A DNA stretch of 34,005 nucleotides from Paraglomus occultum (taxonomy: Eukaryota > Glomeromycota > Glomeromycetes > Paraglomerales > Paraglomeraceae), in assembly GCA_910592205.1 (NCBI GenBank), contig CAJVPJ010000220.1:1-34005 (forward strand), read 5' to 3'. Of the stretch, positions 9,758 through 22,300 are shown piece by piece (the stretch's first letter is position 1; every line of letters begins with the position of its first letter). Under the pieces are notes generated by a model, which saw nothing but the letters and a program-made list of their open reading frames with translations, ran no database searches and was not told the origin of the DNA. The position numbers were made by a program, and so were the translations under genes.

Positions 9758-12223
9758 ATGTCGAGAGGAGGAGGATCCAGGGACTATGAGGACAGACCAG
9801 AAATGTCCAGAAATGGTCGCGGTGGCTATCACAACGGATTTTATCATGAAAGTGGACAGTCGAGAGACTCTTATTCTAGGGATGCGAATGGGTCTGGTGG
9901 CGGAGGTGCCAAACCGAGAAGAGGTCTTTCACAAAGGTCGCGCGAAGGTGGAAGAAGACGGGAACGCAAAACGAAGGTATCGCTGAGTTTATTTCAAGTA
10001 CAGAATCCCGAATTGATCATTTAGTGTTCAGTCAAATTGACTTTAGTCGAAATACCATAAACGGTTTTTTTCCCTCCTCGATTGACCTCCAATTCTTTCT
10101 CAACGACCTCTAGGAGGCCAACAACACCTTGACCACCCCACCCCCAGATAATCTTTCTCGAAACTTTTATCAATCACCAGTTATACTCGGACGAACGCCC
10201 ACGGGCCCATCTTCACGTCCGGAAACCCAACGGGAGGAGGTCTCTCGAACAATTGCGACTAAACCACCTGAACCGAAACCGTCATTGAAGACCAAACCTT
10301 TAGAACGGCCGTTTGCTAAAATGATCGATGAGAAGGGGACTATTAATCAGGAAATTGTGGGGAGGGTATGTATGAAATAACCTGTGCGGGTTGAAGAGAA
10401 TGTGCGTGTACGACATGCAATAACAAAAATGGTTCATGTTATATGGCGCACGTTTCATATACGATAGGAGTGAATTTGTAACTGATTGTAAATTTATTTT
10501 TAGTTACTCAGTGATCTCCCTGGTCACTTTGTTGTGGGTGTATGCGGTCCACAAGGAGCAGGAAAGTCTACGATTCTGTCGAAATTTTGTCAGGATCAGA
10601 GTAATGTATGGTAATTTGGAGTCATGTTGGGAATTGGAGGGAATTACGTTAAATTGGCTATTTTTTTTTTTTTTTGGGGGGGGGGGGGGGGCATTTGTTT
10701 GGGTACTTTTAAAACGATTGCGTAGTACCAGGCTTAAATATTGTCTTGTTTAATTTGCACGCTTAGGGTTTTACTCAACAATCAAATGAGACCTTATATG
10801 CGGCAAATCATGCCACTATCGGTGTGGACATTCATGTAACCCCAGAAAGGATTGTTTTACTCGATACACAGGTATGGTTATTTTTTGATATCATTGATCT
10901 GTCGAATGAATTCTTTGTACATTCTCTAACATTTACCAAAAAATGAACAGCCAATATTCAGTCTTTCGGTGCTTGAACGTGCAATCAGGAACGATCATGT
11001 GCCTGATGGAATGTTGCCCGAGTTGTGGTTGGAATTGCAGGTGAAGATTGGGGATGGAATAACAGAGTCGTTTCTTGTGCTATATTCACAAGATTGCGAT
11101 TATTAGCACTATCTCTCTCTTCTCTCTCTCTCTCTCACTCCAATACAGAAATAGACTGATGCATTCCTTCTACCATCCAGTCTCTTCAACTTGTCATATT
11201 CTTGCTTTCAGTGTGCAACGTTGTTCTAGTGGTGACTGAAGGTATGGACTATATGACTTGGAACTTCCTAAAGAAAGCAGAAATGTGTAAATATCGTATA
11301 CCTGAATTCCCGACCGTGCCTCATTTGAACTCGGCTGATGGTGATATCGAATATTATCCTGAAATTGGTAAGCGGGTTATCAGAATACATGAGCTATTAC
11401 AAAAATGCAAGTGATATCAACAAAACCTGAATAAAGCTTTTTACATGCTTGTTCCTTAGTATTGGTCTGCAACAAGACACCTACGCAGGAATTCACAACC
11501 CCACGATATGATGCTTTATGCGAAATAGTGTGTGACATGTTTGAGTCGACCAGATTAAATCTCTTCAGTGAGTGAGTCATGTTTTTTTTATTTCAAACTT
11601 TATTGTGTGAAATAAAAGGCATACATATGTGTTTAGTTTACTTCATACAATTTCACTCATTTCAATTCTACTATTCCTATATTCCTACCCCATCCCTCCC
11701 TCACTCACATTAAACTCAGATACCGTTTCTCTGAACAAAACGTTTGCCATATCTCCGCCATCACTTGAGCCTTCACCTAACGTAATACTCCTTCCCTACG
11801 AAACTCATCCCTTACGTCATAAATCAGAAAACATGACCTGGACGAAGCTGAATGCTCCAGACAGTTTTATCTCATTTACGGAATCTTTAAGAAATCAGGT
11901 GTTTGGATTACCCAAGAGGGAAGGAAAGAAGGGACAGGTATCAGAGAAAGACTGGTGAGTTGTTTCTTCTATAGCTAGAAGTGGTGTTGGTGGGTAATAG
12001 GTAAAAGGAAATGTGTTTGTCATGGTGTATTACACGAACATTTGCAATTCTGTGAGTCACTCGTGTATTTCTACCATCTTGCCACATGTGCAAATTCTTA
12101 CGTTGAAACTGCTTTTTTTGTCTTGTTAGGTTTCGAAGTGCGGTAAGAGCCTGGGAATTGGTCCGCAAGTCTGAATTCATCACTGAATACACTCGACTTG
12201 CTCAGAGATTGAAAGACATGTGA
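9758..12223 (+). CDS. SMG9: SMG9, subunit of the SMG1 nonsense-mediated decay kinase complex
   Basis: Nine exons: 9758-9976, 10114-10365, 10504-10605, 10767-10871, 10951-11040, 11181-11367, 11460-11567, 11720-11954 and 12130-12223. They join in frame to 463 aa. The N-terminus is a disordered Gly/Arg/Ser-rich region (RGGGSRDYEDRP). It is followed by a Pro-rich stretch and a P-loop NTPase-like fold with an intact Walker A, GPQGAGKST (about 172-180). The next exons carry the family signatures LLDTQPIFSLSVLERA, LPELWLELQ, SVCNVVLVVTEGMDY and VLVCNKTP, and the C-terminal EKDWFRSAVRAWELVRKSEF. In animals SMG9 pairs with SMG8 and restrains SMG1, which phosphorylates UPF1 in the cytoplasm. The tissue-specific middle insert of animal SMG9 is short here. 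Exon 6 start was chosen so that QSLQLVIFLLSVCN is continuous; other AGs nearby break it. Confidence 0.9.
10661..10691. repeat. T15-G16 homopolymer pair in SMG9 intron 3
   Basis: Fifteen T are followed directly by sixteen G, inside the intron 10606-10766. The exact lengths are likely unreliable in any assembly. Confidence 0.85.
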
Positions 12224-12840
12224 ACTGCGCGATGCCGGGAGACATGATTCGATATGAAGTAGATATGATTCTGCACATATATTTTCCGTTATCTCAGGAT
12301 GGGCAACTGGAATATTGCTCGTCGAAGAAAAAGGAGAACATTTTTGTGATAAGTTTGAATAGGGATAATATGAAGAGAGATTTCTGTGGATAGGATGCGA
12401 GGTACGCGTTTTGAGGGAACGTGTGGTGGGATATATCGAAAAGTCGATAGGAATTTACAGTGACTGACTGTTTTTTCCTTCCCTTCACATTAGTCGTGCA
12501 TGCAATCAACATAACGCAAAAATCGTCCTTGCCGTTTCCAATGAACGTATAAAGCACGGCCTAGGATGTTATGTACTTGCTCACCCTTTCATCCGAAATT
12601 CTCGTTTGCAACCTTATTGCAAGATACTTCCCGTTCTTCAGCACAAAATTACTTTTTTTCTTCTCTTTATTTTCTTCTCATTGACCGCATTTATGAATTT
12701 CTTTGCGTGGAAAGAGTAGGCGATGCTGATGGCAGCGAGACAAAGTTTAAGGGGTGACTGTTGGTGGAGAAGGAGAGGGTGTTTGAGGGGTTAAGGAGTA
12801 TAGTCATTAGGCAGCTGTCATCTGCGACTTGAAGAGCTTC

Positions 12841-12875
12841 TTTCTTTTTCCTTTTCTTTTCTTTTCTTTTCTTTA
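12841..12875. repeat. CTTTT-type microsatellite
   Basis: A pyrimidine tract with several CTTTT units downstream of SMG9. Confidence 0.8.
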
Positions 12876-12965
12876 TTTCCCCCCCTTTTTATTTGGATTA
12901 AATCTTAAGTGTTTACGTACACTGTTTGGTTAATGCGGTATTTGTGAATGGATTCTGCTTCGCAC

Positions 12966-13093
12966 ATGGAAAATGGGTTTGTTCTGTAACTATTCGCCAC
13001 TATTATTATTACGTGACTATCGACGTGTTATGGAAAATGGGTTTGTTCTGTAACTATTCGCCACTATTATTATTACGTGACTATCGACGTGTT
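12966..13093. repeat. Perfect 64-bp tandem duplication
   Basis: The segments 12966-13029 and 13030-13093 are identical, followed by the first five bases of a third copy (ATGGA). The unit contains an ATT run and lies in intergenic DNA. Identity of the copies points to a recent event or an assembly duplication. Confidence 0.9.
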
Positions 13094-15370
13094 ATGGAAT
13101 ATATTATGTTATTTAAATTACCCCCAGTATCACAAGCTCGAGGGAGAGTAGCTGCAATGAATGCCAAGTTTATCAATAGAAAAGCCTAGTATATTATACA
13201 CTAGATGAGTGGTAACTCAAACAATGACAGGAAAAGACTGTTTATCAAATGCTTTTACCGTCACCAGAATGTTGATTTACGAGATTTATTTGTTACAATC
13301 CGGTATCGGTACATTATCATCAGGATGAGAAGTTGAATTAAGGCACCAACATTGAAATAACTCGTCAGCGAGTCCCAATGTCAATTTGTCTCTTGTGAGC
13401 TATTTCCGTCTAACAAGAAGTCATGGGAGTCTGACACCCATGAGAGAATGTTGATACATGAAACATCAACTCGCAGGGGAGCAATCTGGGATGCACTTGT
13501 CATTTGTCGCTGCGATTATTAGACATAGGGTTCCTTGGCAGACTATATTTCAAGACAATATCAGAGATGCCAAGATTGTTTAACATACCAGCAAGTCAAT
13601 ATGTCGAAGAACGAAACTCTTAAAGATAACGAAAAGCAACTACGTGAGCAAATTGGATGACGTGACTAGTAATCACTGTAGCCAAATGCTATTTCACAAT
13701 GTTTGTTAGTCGAGTTATCCAATCACACTTGCAAATTTGTTACAAAAGTTCGGTTTACTGATAAAAAGTCCACGAAAACTCAGTTTTACTGATACATGAC
13801 AATTAATGGCACCACCCAATTTTAATTCGGGATGTCGTAATAGTAAAGGAAAAGCCAATGACAAAGTTACCGAATCATTTTGCGCGACGGTCGTTGTGGC
13901 ATTGTATGCTACCACCACTAACCATCACTACATGCTATCACTACATGCTGTTACCCCTTTTTTTGTGAGAGGGAAATTCATTTTCAAATGTTTAAATGCT
14001 AATTAACTTTTGAATTGAATTATTTTCTGTTTTCTGGTTATGGAAATTATATCCTTAGATGTATGGTAATAACTTTAATAGCCCTTCATGGTAATAGAGC
14101 CCCCCCAATGCAACTGTGTCTAACAGTTTGTACATATTTTTTATCTGTGGGACGGCTACCATTGCTATATTGTTCAGACTTATTTGGACGGGTCTGTACA
14201 GTCTGTACACCGTTCCTCCTCATTAAATGGGCTGACCGGCTGCTGCCAATAAACAAAATTATAGTAAAGTTCGAACTGCAGAAACTTCAAAACTCGGAGA
14301 CAATAATGATGATAATAACAATGAAACAAGACATGCATTTATCCAAAAAGTCATAGTATGCTTTCTCTCTGTATTGAATATAAAGTGTGATTATTACTGT
14401 GATCAGAGCTAAACAATAAAAGAAAGTGTGATATTATTGTATTACGCTATATAATCATACAATGTACTATGAAGTCAAAAACATGAGGAGCGATGATTGG
14501 ATGGCAAGTCCGAATAGAGAGTAATTGTATTTATCAGGTATAATTAATTGCAATCAGCTTCAGGTTGTTGTAAGATACCAAATGTTAAACGCAACCAAAA
14601 ACAGGCAAACGTTTCATATCGGCGTAATTCGATTAACACCTTGCATCTCTTGAATGGATTTTCCGCTCAGATCCTAAAGAGAATGTATCTCTTTAATCGT
14701 CACGAGTAAACAATTTTTGATGGGGCGAGAGAGGGAGATGGAAATGTGGGACGTAGTATGCCGTGATCATCCGTTTGGAAAGCGAAGAATGCGGGAGAGA
14801 GTGGCGGAGAGGAAGAGATAGGAAAAACCGGGAACGCATAGTCATTTTAATGAATGTATTGGCTTAATTAATTATATGTGATAAAGTTCATGCCGGAACA
14901 GTGCCACGTGTCACAGACATAATGAAAACGCGACACAAGTCTCCTGAAGTGTCAACTTGTATATATTTTTAACCATTGTTATAATAACCCATCAACACCA
15001 TATATAGACCTATACTTCCCTTATCCTCTTGCCGTTATCTATTCCTTCCATTCGTTTAAAGTTGCAGGTCAACAAAAAGTGTATAAATAATAAAACAAAG
15101 CAACGTTGACAAGGATACACACATATATATATCTATCTATCTATCTTTATCTCATACATTCACACTCTTTTCCTATTCATTCTTTAAAAGTTTGTACAAA
15201 GCGTTACTCAATCCTATTCGTACTAGTCCGTTGAACGGATTTTGTTCTAGTACCAAAAATCGACATTTTTTTTTATATTCCGAGTCGTGTTTGATGAGTC
15301 CTTTACTCCTCCCATCTGATTCTCGATAGATAGATAGATATAGATATAGTAATAGATCTTCTAAATACAC

Positions 15371-15378
15371 TATATAAA
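15371..15378 (+). promoter_or_regulatory. TATA-like box upstream of the NAD kinase
   Basis: TATATAAA lies 65 nt before the chosen ATG at 15436, in an otherwise AC-rich leader. Position and sequence fit a core promoter; not tested. Confidence 0.45.
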
Positions 15379-15435
15379 CAACAAACAACAACACGTTCTA
15401 TATTGTCCTTGTCATCATACCCACTTAATATCAAA

Positions 15436-17726
15436 ATGGATAGTTTTTCTCTTCAGATCGTCAATTCTCAAAATCTCTTTCCCTCATTGGCTGCCATTTT
15501 CGCCTTCGCCCCACTATCCCTCCTTGTCGGCACAACCGCCCTGCTTGCATTCACTCTCTTATTCCTTTCAAATCATACTACAATCAAGTCTCCAACACCA
15601 AAAATCAAAAAGCATCCCCCAAGTCTTTTCATGGATGCGAAGTCTAATGATGTCCAGACTGTGAATCAAAACGTGAATAGCGGCAAAACAAAGAAAACAC
15701 GAAGTAGACCTAAACCTCCCGTGGCTCGCGATACTCTAGGCATTCCTTCGGTCAAAATACCTACTCCTACTCCTACACCAAAGAGTCCGTGTTTCGTGCA
15801 TTCGTACATTGACCCGTCAAATAGGCAATCACTGACCGAAGTCATTACAAAAAGTGTCAGCGAATGTAATAATTATGGCACGTTGGCTGAGACAGCCGTT
15901 AGCGTAAGGGAGATTTCTAAAACCCTTGGTACGAAGACAAATTGGTGACTGGGGAAAGGGAAAGAAAAGAGAAATGGGGGGCAACTTGAGCTATAAGCTC
16001 ATTAAAACCACGTAGAAGTTTTTCAGGAGCAAGCTCTTTCTTTTTATATGATTGATTTATGCTCACGTATTACGTTTTCTCTCTCCCTCTCTCTTCCTTC
16101 TCCTCAATAATACCACCAGGTCAAGCGCGTATACATTCCCAAATAAAAACAGTAATGATAGTTACAAAGCCAGGTGACAGCCGTCTTATCAAACTCACTC
16201 GCGAACTTACACTGTACTTGATCACGACACAACGATATGGCAAAGATCATGGCGTGACCGTGTATGTCGACAAGCAATTAAAAGACGTCAGGCGATTTGG
16301 CTATGAGTCATTATTGCGCGAATCTCCATATGTAAAGGATAGCCTAAAGTTCTGGACAGCCGAGCTGTGCGCTGCTCGTCCCGAGATTTTCAATTTCGTT
16401 TTAACAGTAAGTTTGATTGTTTTCTTTCTCTACACAATGTATGTTTGGAATGCATCTAACATCCCGATATCTACTAGCTTGGTGGTGACGGAACGGTGCT
16501 TTATACATCTTGGCTCTTTCAACGTGTGGTTCCACCAGTAATGCCATTCCATCTCGGTTCACTCGGATTTCTCACAAACTTTGACTTTGCCAACTATCGA
16601 AAACACCTCACTACCGCCATGGACGATGGAATTCGCGTCAACCTTCGAATGCGTTTCACATGCACGGTCTATCATCGCGTAGCCAACCCCGATCATTTAA
16701 AAGTAAAAGCCAAAAGGGATGGTCTAACTGGTGAAGTTATGATGCAAAAGCTGTTGGACGGAGAGGGAAGTTGGGAAGCTTTGGAAAGAGAGAAGAACGA
16801 TGATTATCAGGCAGGAGGCCAAGATAAAGATCTGCCATGTTTTGTGACGCAGGCGGGTGAAACGTTTGAGGTCTTGAATGATCTGGTAGTCGATCGAGGT
16901 GCAGGACCATACATGAGCATGTTGGAATTGTTTGGTAAATGTCAATTTCCTTGTTGGCGCAATTGAGAGATTGTAAATTTTGATTTATTAATTTCTGATA
17001 TTTGAATATTTGATATTTTGTTATAGGTGATGATGAACATTTGACTACCGTTCAGGCCGATGGATTGGTCATATCAACACCAACGGGATCTACGGCGTAT
17101 TCCGTATCAGCTGGCGGGTCTTTGGTACATCCCGACATACCAGCTCTTCTTATCACGCCGATATGTCCCCATACACTCTCATTTAGACCTATGCTATTGC
17201 CTGATTCAATGGAGTTACGTATATGTGTTCCGTATAATAGCCGAAGTACTGCCTGGGCTAGTTTTGATGGGAGAGGAAGAGTGGAATTGAAGCGTAAGTA
17301 CAAAAATGTTGATTTAGTGATAAAACGCACTAATCAGGAATCGAGATCAATACTTATTCCAATCTTTTTCTCAATTTGATAGAGGGCGACCATATTAAAG
17401 TGACACCTTCAAAGTTTCCCTTCCCAACTGTCTGCAAGTCGTCTTCATCTCAAGACTGGTTTAATTCAGTCTCACGCTGTCTACGATGGAATGAACGGGA
17501 ACGACAGAAATCTTTTGTTGTTATCGAAGACTATGCTAGTGATTCCGAAGCTGAAGCCGAGGGTGATTCCACAAAAGTAGACGATGGCGGAAAACATGCA
17601 GAGCATATTGATCATGAAAAACCACATAATAGAGGAAGCGTAAAGAAACATCACGAGACACATGTGTTTGCTTGTTATGGGAAAGATGCCGAATCAACAA
17701 GTAGTGGAAGTGGAGATGAACGCTGA
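15436..17726 (+). CDS. NAD kinase (UTR1-type) with an N-terminal membrane segment
   Basis: Five exons, 15436-15928, 16120-16406, 16478-16934, 17027-17293 and 17383-17726, give 615 aa. The enzyme makes NADP from NAD and ATP. Visible motifs: [19 protein letters not shown] at the start of the core, GGDGT at 262-266, [24 protein letters not shown] with Asn394-Asp395 where Asn-Glu is more usual, and [16 protein letters not shown]. After the core comes [18 protein letters not shown], as in fungal and animal NAD kinases. Residues 15-45 form one strongly hydrophobic segment ([20 protein letters not shown]), followed by a basic, Pro-rich linker. This suggests an enzyme anchored in a membrane with the catalytic core on one side. 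The C-terminus is acidic, Ser-rich and low in complexity (from about 550). ATG 15436 sits in a good context (AAAATGG). Confidence 0.92.
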
Positions 17727-18478
17727 TAGAATTGACTAGAAGAGGGGTTTAATTATTGCTTGGTTTTATTTTTTTTTCTTTTTTTTTTCTTGTACAGAAA
17801 CTTGTGTAGATAATTGTTCAAAGAATGCATATCGGTATCAGTTTGTACAGCTGAGAATAAAAAAAAAAAAACAAAAACTTCTTTTCCAGAATTCAAACAT
17901 TGTATGAAAGATTTAATGTGAATCTCTCTTTCAGTGGGGTATTTTTTAGGTGGTTAAAATTTGCAGATCAAATACAATAATAAACTATAATCTTGTAATC
18001 GTGACAATGTCACATTTTCTGTAAATAACACAGTTATCGTAGCGTCTCTCTGGCTTGCAATATTGCATGCTTTAGTGGTTGATTTTGCATCTATCACATG
18101 ATTAACAATTTGATAGTAAAGGTGGGGGTTATTATTATTATTATTATTATTAGTGTGAGTATTAGTAATCAAAGTTCCAATTTAGCATTAATATGAACAC
18201 CCAATCCTACTTCCAATACTAATTCAATAATGTAAATACAGATCACCAATTGGCACTTTCTAACCGCATATTCCTATTCGTATAAATGCTATTACTAACT
18301 GAATAGCACTTTACTAATGGTCAAAATCCCACATATTTAAAGTTTAAAACTGTAACCGTTCCATAATGGGGATAGTGGGGATTTTATTATTATAATTATG
18401 GATGCCTTGTTGACCATAAATTTTGCTATTTTACGAGTTTGATCTACAGTCGTTTTTGCCCATTGCATTTTTTTTAAG
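17727..18478. other. Intergenic between NAD kinase and mL49
   Basis: No gene seen. Poly-T (about 17767-17790) and a 12-A run (about 17860-17871) lie in the presumed 3' UTR of the NAD kinase, and an ATT run lies at 18128-18151. The right end is the mL49 upstream region. Confidence 0.5.
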
Positions 18479-19218
18479 ATGAAAGTAATTGCGGCATTCT
18501 TTCCATTGGGCAGTGTCAGCCTAGTGAGAAATGTCAACGTTGGTCTAGGAAGTTTGCTTTCGATAAGTAGAACTGTTAATGGTGGTAGTCTAATTGAAGC
18601 TTTTGGATCGTTAAGGCGGAAAAGTACTCAAGCGTCCGTTGGTTAGTTGGCTCGAGTTTCGATTTGTTGTTTGTAACTCGTTATGTGTCTATACATAATT
18701 TACCCGCATGTGTCCCATGAAACAGTCCCACAAAAAAATAAGCGTCTTGGAGGACCGTATCCGGTGCGTGTAGTGAATGGTAAAAATCCAAAGCGAATCC
18801 CACAACCCTATCGACTACGAGGTGTTCCTCGACTGCCTGATCCGCCAAAAATAGATCCCAACAGACCAATAGTACAATATCCGTATTTTGTTGAACGGTC
18901 GCGATACGGAGAACTTCCCGTATATTACAGCATCAAAAATGGACGAACACGTCAATTGACTACTATAAGGAGAATTGAAGGAAGTCTTCAGGTAAAAGAA
19001 AAAAGAAAAAAAAACTCTGAATTTTTTTGGTAGTAAAAGAATTTGTATCATTCACTGCTAGTTTCAATTTGTAGGCTCTTCGTGATGATATTGTAAAAGA
19101 GCTGTTCCCAGGTGCATTAAAGGGTGATATAAAAATTAACGAAACGTCACGTCAAATAATCATCAAAGGAAACGTTCGAAGAGATGTCATGCAATGGCTA
19201 CATGATAAGGGATTCTGA
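18479..19218 (+). CDS. IMG2: Mitochondrial large-subunit ribosomal protein mL49 (Img2 family)
   Basis: Three exons, 18479-18641, 18726-18991 and 19075-19218, give 190 aa. The first exon encodes a mitochondrial-targeting-like leader: hydrophobic and basic, few acidic residues, ending LRRKSTQAS. The mature part has the family core YFVERSRYGELPVYYSIKNG, RTRQLTTIRRIEGSLQALRD, and ends with the fungal/animal mL49 signature (KINETSRQIIIKGNVRRDV, then WLHDKGF). The protein belongs to the mitoribosome large subunit. Start choice: the only in-frame ATG that provides a presequence. An AATAAA lies just after the stop (about 19221). Confidence 0.92.
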
Positions 19219-19394
19219 TGAATAAAATTCTAATCATGTTAATAAACACGTATATTATTATGTAGAATGAATTTTGTAATCGTTTCATTCGCATCGCCGG
19301 GTTTCGTAGATCACGACTATTATTTCCCCCAATGATCTACGCGGTTCGTGGTTTAGACCCACTTGCTTTTTTGAATTGAAACCATTCAAAACAA

Positions 19395-22300
19395 ATGTTT
19401 ACTCACAAAGCCATTTTCCCAAATTCTATCGTGGACGTCCCTTCTTCTGCTTCTACAACCTGCTCGGTCCCAACGTGTGTCTCTAAATCGTACGATCACG
19501 ACCGTAACTATAACAAGAAACAAAAGATTTCTGAAAACGCGTCTGCTGCCTCGCGTTCCAAGTCCGTCAGGAAGAATGCCGCTGGTACAAAATTTTCTGT
19601 ATCAAACAATAAGAAATCCAAAGCAAGTGACATGCTTGCTCCAGTATCATCGAGTGCAGCGAACGCGACTATATTCAATTTTTTCGGTAAAGTGGAAGAA
19701 CAAATCACGAAAGGTAAAGGTATAGAGAAATTTTTTTTCTTTTTGAAAGGAGGGTTTTTTTTGGAAGCCAGAGTTGTCCAAATTGGGTATACCTGAATAC
19801 AGTTGATATGCTGCAGAGGATATGGACGTCGACGCGAATGACGTTGAAGAAAAGGGCGTAATGGAGAATGCTACACTTGACGTTCACACGTCTAAAGAAC
19901 ACAATCAAATGAATTCTATATTAATCGTCGACAACGATTACGACATCATTAACGTTGATGAATTTCTTGACAATGCCGGCACTGTCGGTAACATGGCGCA
20001 CCAAGGCAATGACAATGTGACGTCCAAGAAAATTCCCGGGCATAATGACAACATAGAAATCGACATCATCTATCTGTCTGACGATGACTATAAAAACGAT
20101 ATGATTCTCGACAGCAGTGACGAGAATGAGGATCAATTGTATCCGCTATTCGAATCGCGTTTAACTAGACTCTCTTATAATGTAGGCCAGATTTTATCAC
20201 CGCGCCACCTCCACCTCCTCCTTTCTAGAATCAACTTGTATATTAATCATCTTTTTCTTTTTTCTCTTTTGTCACCGTCTCTTTATCCAAGACGAAACAA
20301 TCTCATATGACGCAATGCATTCACGAGTCAACTGCCGCAACCAGAACGTCATCCGATCCATCTTTCTTATTCTCATCTTTTTTCTCAGTCAGTACTTCTT
20401 TCACTTCAAATCAATCCGGTACAGCTCTCACAGTCAACGAAAATGAATCAGCTTTGTTAACCACAGAATTTAAAAGAGAACCGTTTCATGCGTCCGGTCC
20501 AGCGACAATCAAACAGGAAAGTGAACAGGACAAGCGAAACGGAAGGGTAAAAGGCAGCAGAAAGAGTTGTCCTTGGTATAAAATGTTACCTGGTGAGGTG
20601 TAACACTGTTTTCAAGGCTTTTTGTCATGGGGTTTGGGATTTCAGGCTTGGGGATTTCGAGCTTGGGAATTTCGGAAATCTGACAAAAACGTTGGATGGC
20701 AACGAAATAGATACGACAATCACCGTAGACGCATTCAAATACGGACAGATTCCGAACTGTACCGCCTATTTTCTCAGGTGAACATATTGCTCTTTCCCAC
20801 ACTCGTTACTACCTTGTACTATTTTTTACAAGTATTTCCTAAATGTGTTGTTTGTTATCAAAGCCATTTCCATTCTGATCATTACGGAGGTCTGTCCTCG
20901 ACTTGGGCTCATGGGCCAATCTACTGTTCAACGGTGACTGGAAATCTCGTGATTCAAAAGCTTCGCGTCAAGCCGGAATATGTCCACAAACTCCCAATGG
21001 ATACGGAAATTCCAATCGAATCCGATCGCGTTACTGTAACCCTAATTGATGCAAACCAGTGAGCAAAAATCTCGTTGACGTAAATTTACTGTTTTGTATC
21101 AGGGGAAGAAGGGGGGGAAGTTATATACGACAATGAGAATATTAACATAAATTATTTATAAAGTTGTCCAGGATCGGTATTGTTTCTGTTTAAACTCATA
21201 GATCAAAATAATAAAACTGTTCGACGGTACTTGCACACTGGTGATTTTCGGGCATGTCCAAAGCAAGTCCTTCATTCGGCCATTGCAAACCTGTCAGATC
21301 CAATAGACGTGTTATACCTTGACACAACATATTTAAATTCACATTATCGTTTCCCAGCTCAGGAACAAGTGGTGAAAGCTGTAGTGTCCTTGATAGCCAA
21401 AGCAATCAAAGGAGGCGGGTTGGCACCAGTGAGTAAGAATAAAGTGAGTAAAAAGAAGATGGTGAGAGATCCTTCCCAGACGGCTCTAGACAATTGGCTA
21501 AAGCTGGTGAATGGGAGGAAAACTGTTAAAGAGGAGAAAAAGGTAATCGAAAGCAAAGACAATTGTGATGCAAACGGAATGAACGCGCAGAAAGATGAAA
21601 AGGATGGGGTTGCGTTTTCTGACAGTAAGTTGCTGGTTGTCGTGGGCACATATCTCATTGGAAAAGAAAAGATATTTATGGGTAAGTTTCAGTCCAACTA
21701 TGAGATGATACTATAGCAGCTTTTCGGATTTTCAATAACATTCTGTTGTTGTGATAGGTATTGCTAAAGCTCTTGGTTCCAAGATATACGTGTCAGCAGA
21801 GAAACGACGCATTCTTGCATGCCAGGAGAATAAAGAGCTTGACTGTCTGCTAACAAACGATCCTTGTGAGGCATGTGTTCACGTTGCCTCAATGACTAGC
21901 ATCAGACCAGATGTATGTTGGTTTATTATGTCTTTATATTCTTTTTCTTTTTTTACTAATCTTGCTGCACGTATCTCGTTTGGCCACGCCAGCTTCTAGT
22001 GCAATATTTAGACAGTCTTCGGCCTCGATTCTCTACAGTTATAGGGATCCGTCCAACAGGATGGACATATAAACCATTGTTTGAACAGCCATTCCATACA
22101 ACCGAGGTTCTATTAAACACTCCCCCCGTTTACTCGGATGCTGATATACGACCAGCTTATGCGTCTTCAGTATGTCAAATATTTGGGGTTCCCTATTCAG
22201 AGCATTCGAGTTTTCGTGAACTTGCCGCATTCATCATGTCGTTGAACGTGAAGCACATTGTACCGACGGTTAATGTTGGGTAAGTGAGAAACATGTGAAA

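Larger units (their letters stand above)
12224..15435. other. 3.2-kb intergenic region with simple repeats, no gene
   Basis: No multi-exon gene or conserved domain was found on either strand; ORFs here are short and lack family features. Contents: a CTTTT run (12841-12875), a perfect 64-bp tandem duplication (12966-13093), a CACGTG box near 14903, a TATC run (15123-15147) and a GATA run (15324-15348) that are mutually complementary, and the NAD kinase promoter region at the right end. Confidence 0.5.

Noticed and set aside
11202-11367. SMG9 exon 6 starting after the AG inside CTTTCAG near 11210
   Set aside because: The earlier acceptor at 11180 preserves the conserved strand SLQLVIFLLSV and the frame.
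14015-14356. 113-codon plus-strand ORF in the large gap
   Set aside because: Composition is random-like, start is not a clear ATG context, and no splice partners or domain were found.
15123-15348. Complementary TATC and GATA runs as a regulatory GATA cluster for the NAD kinase
   Set aside because: They are plain tetranucleotide microsatellites; most units are AGATAG/TGATAG in strict period 4, so motif count is not informative.
17052-17330. Minus-strand ORF of 92 codons inside NAD kinase exon 4
   Set aside because: It overlaps a conserved catalytic exon and has no features of its own.
17954-18172. Minus-strand ORF with an Asn run
   Set aside because: The Asn run is simply the ATT microsatellite read in one frame.
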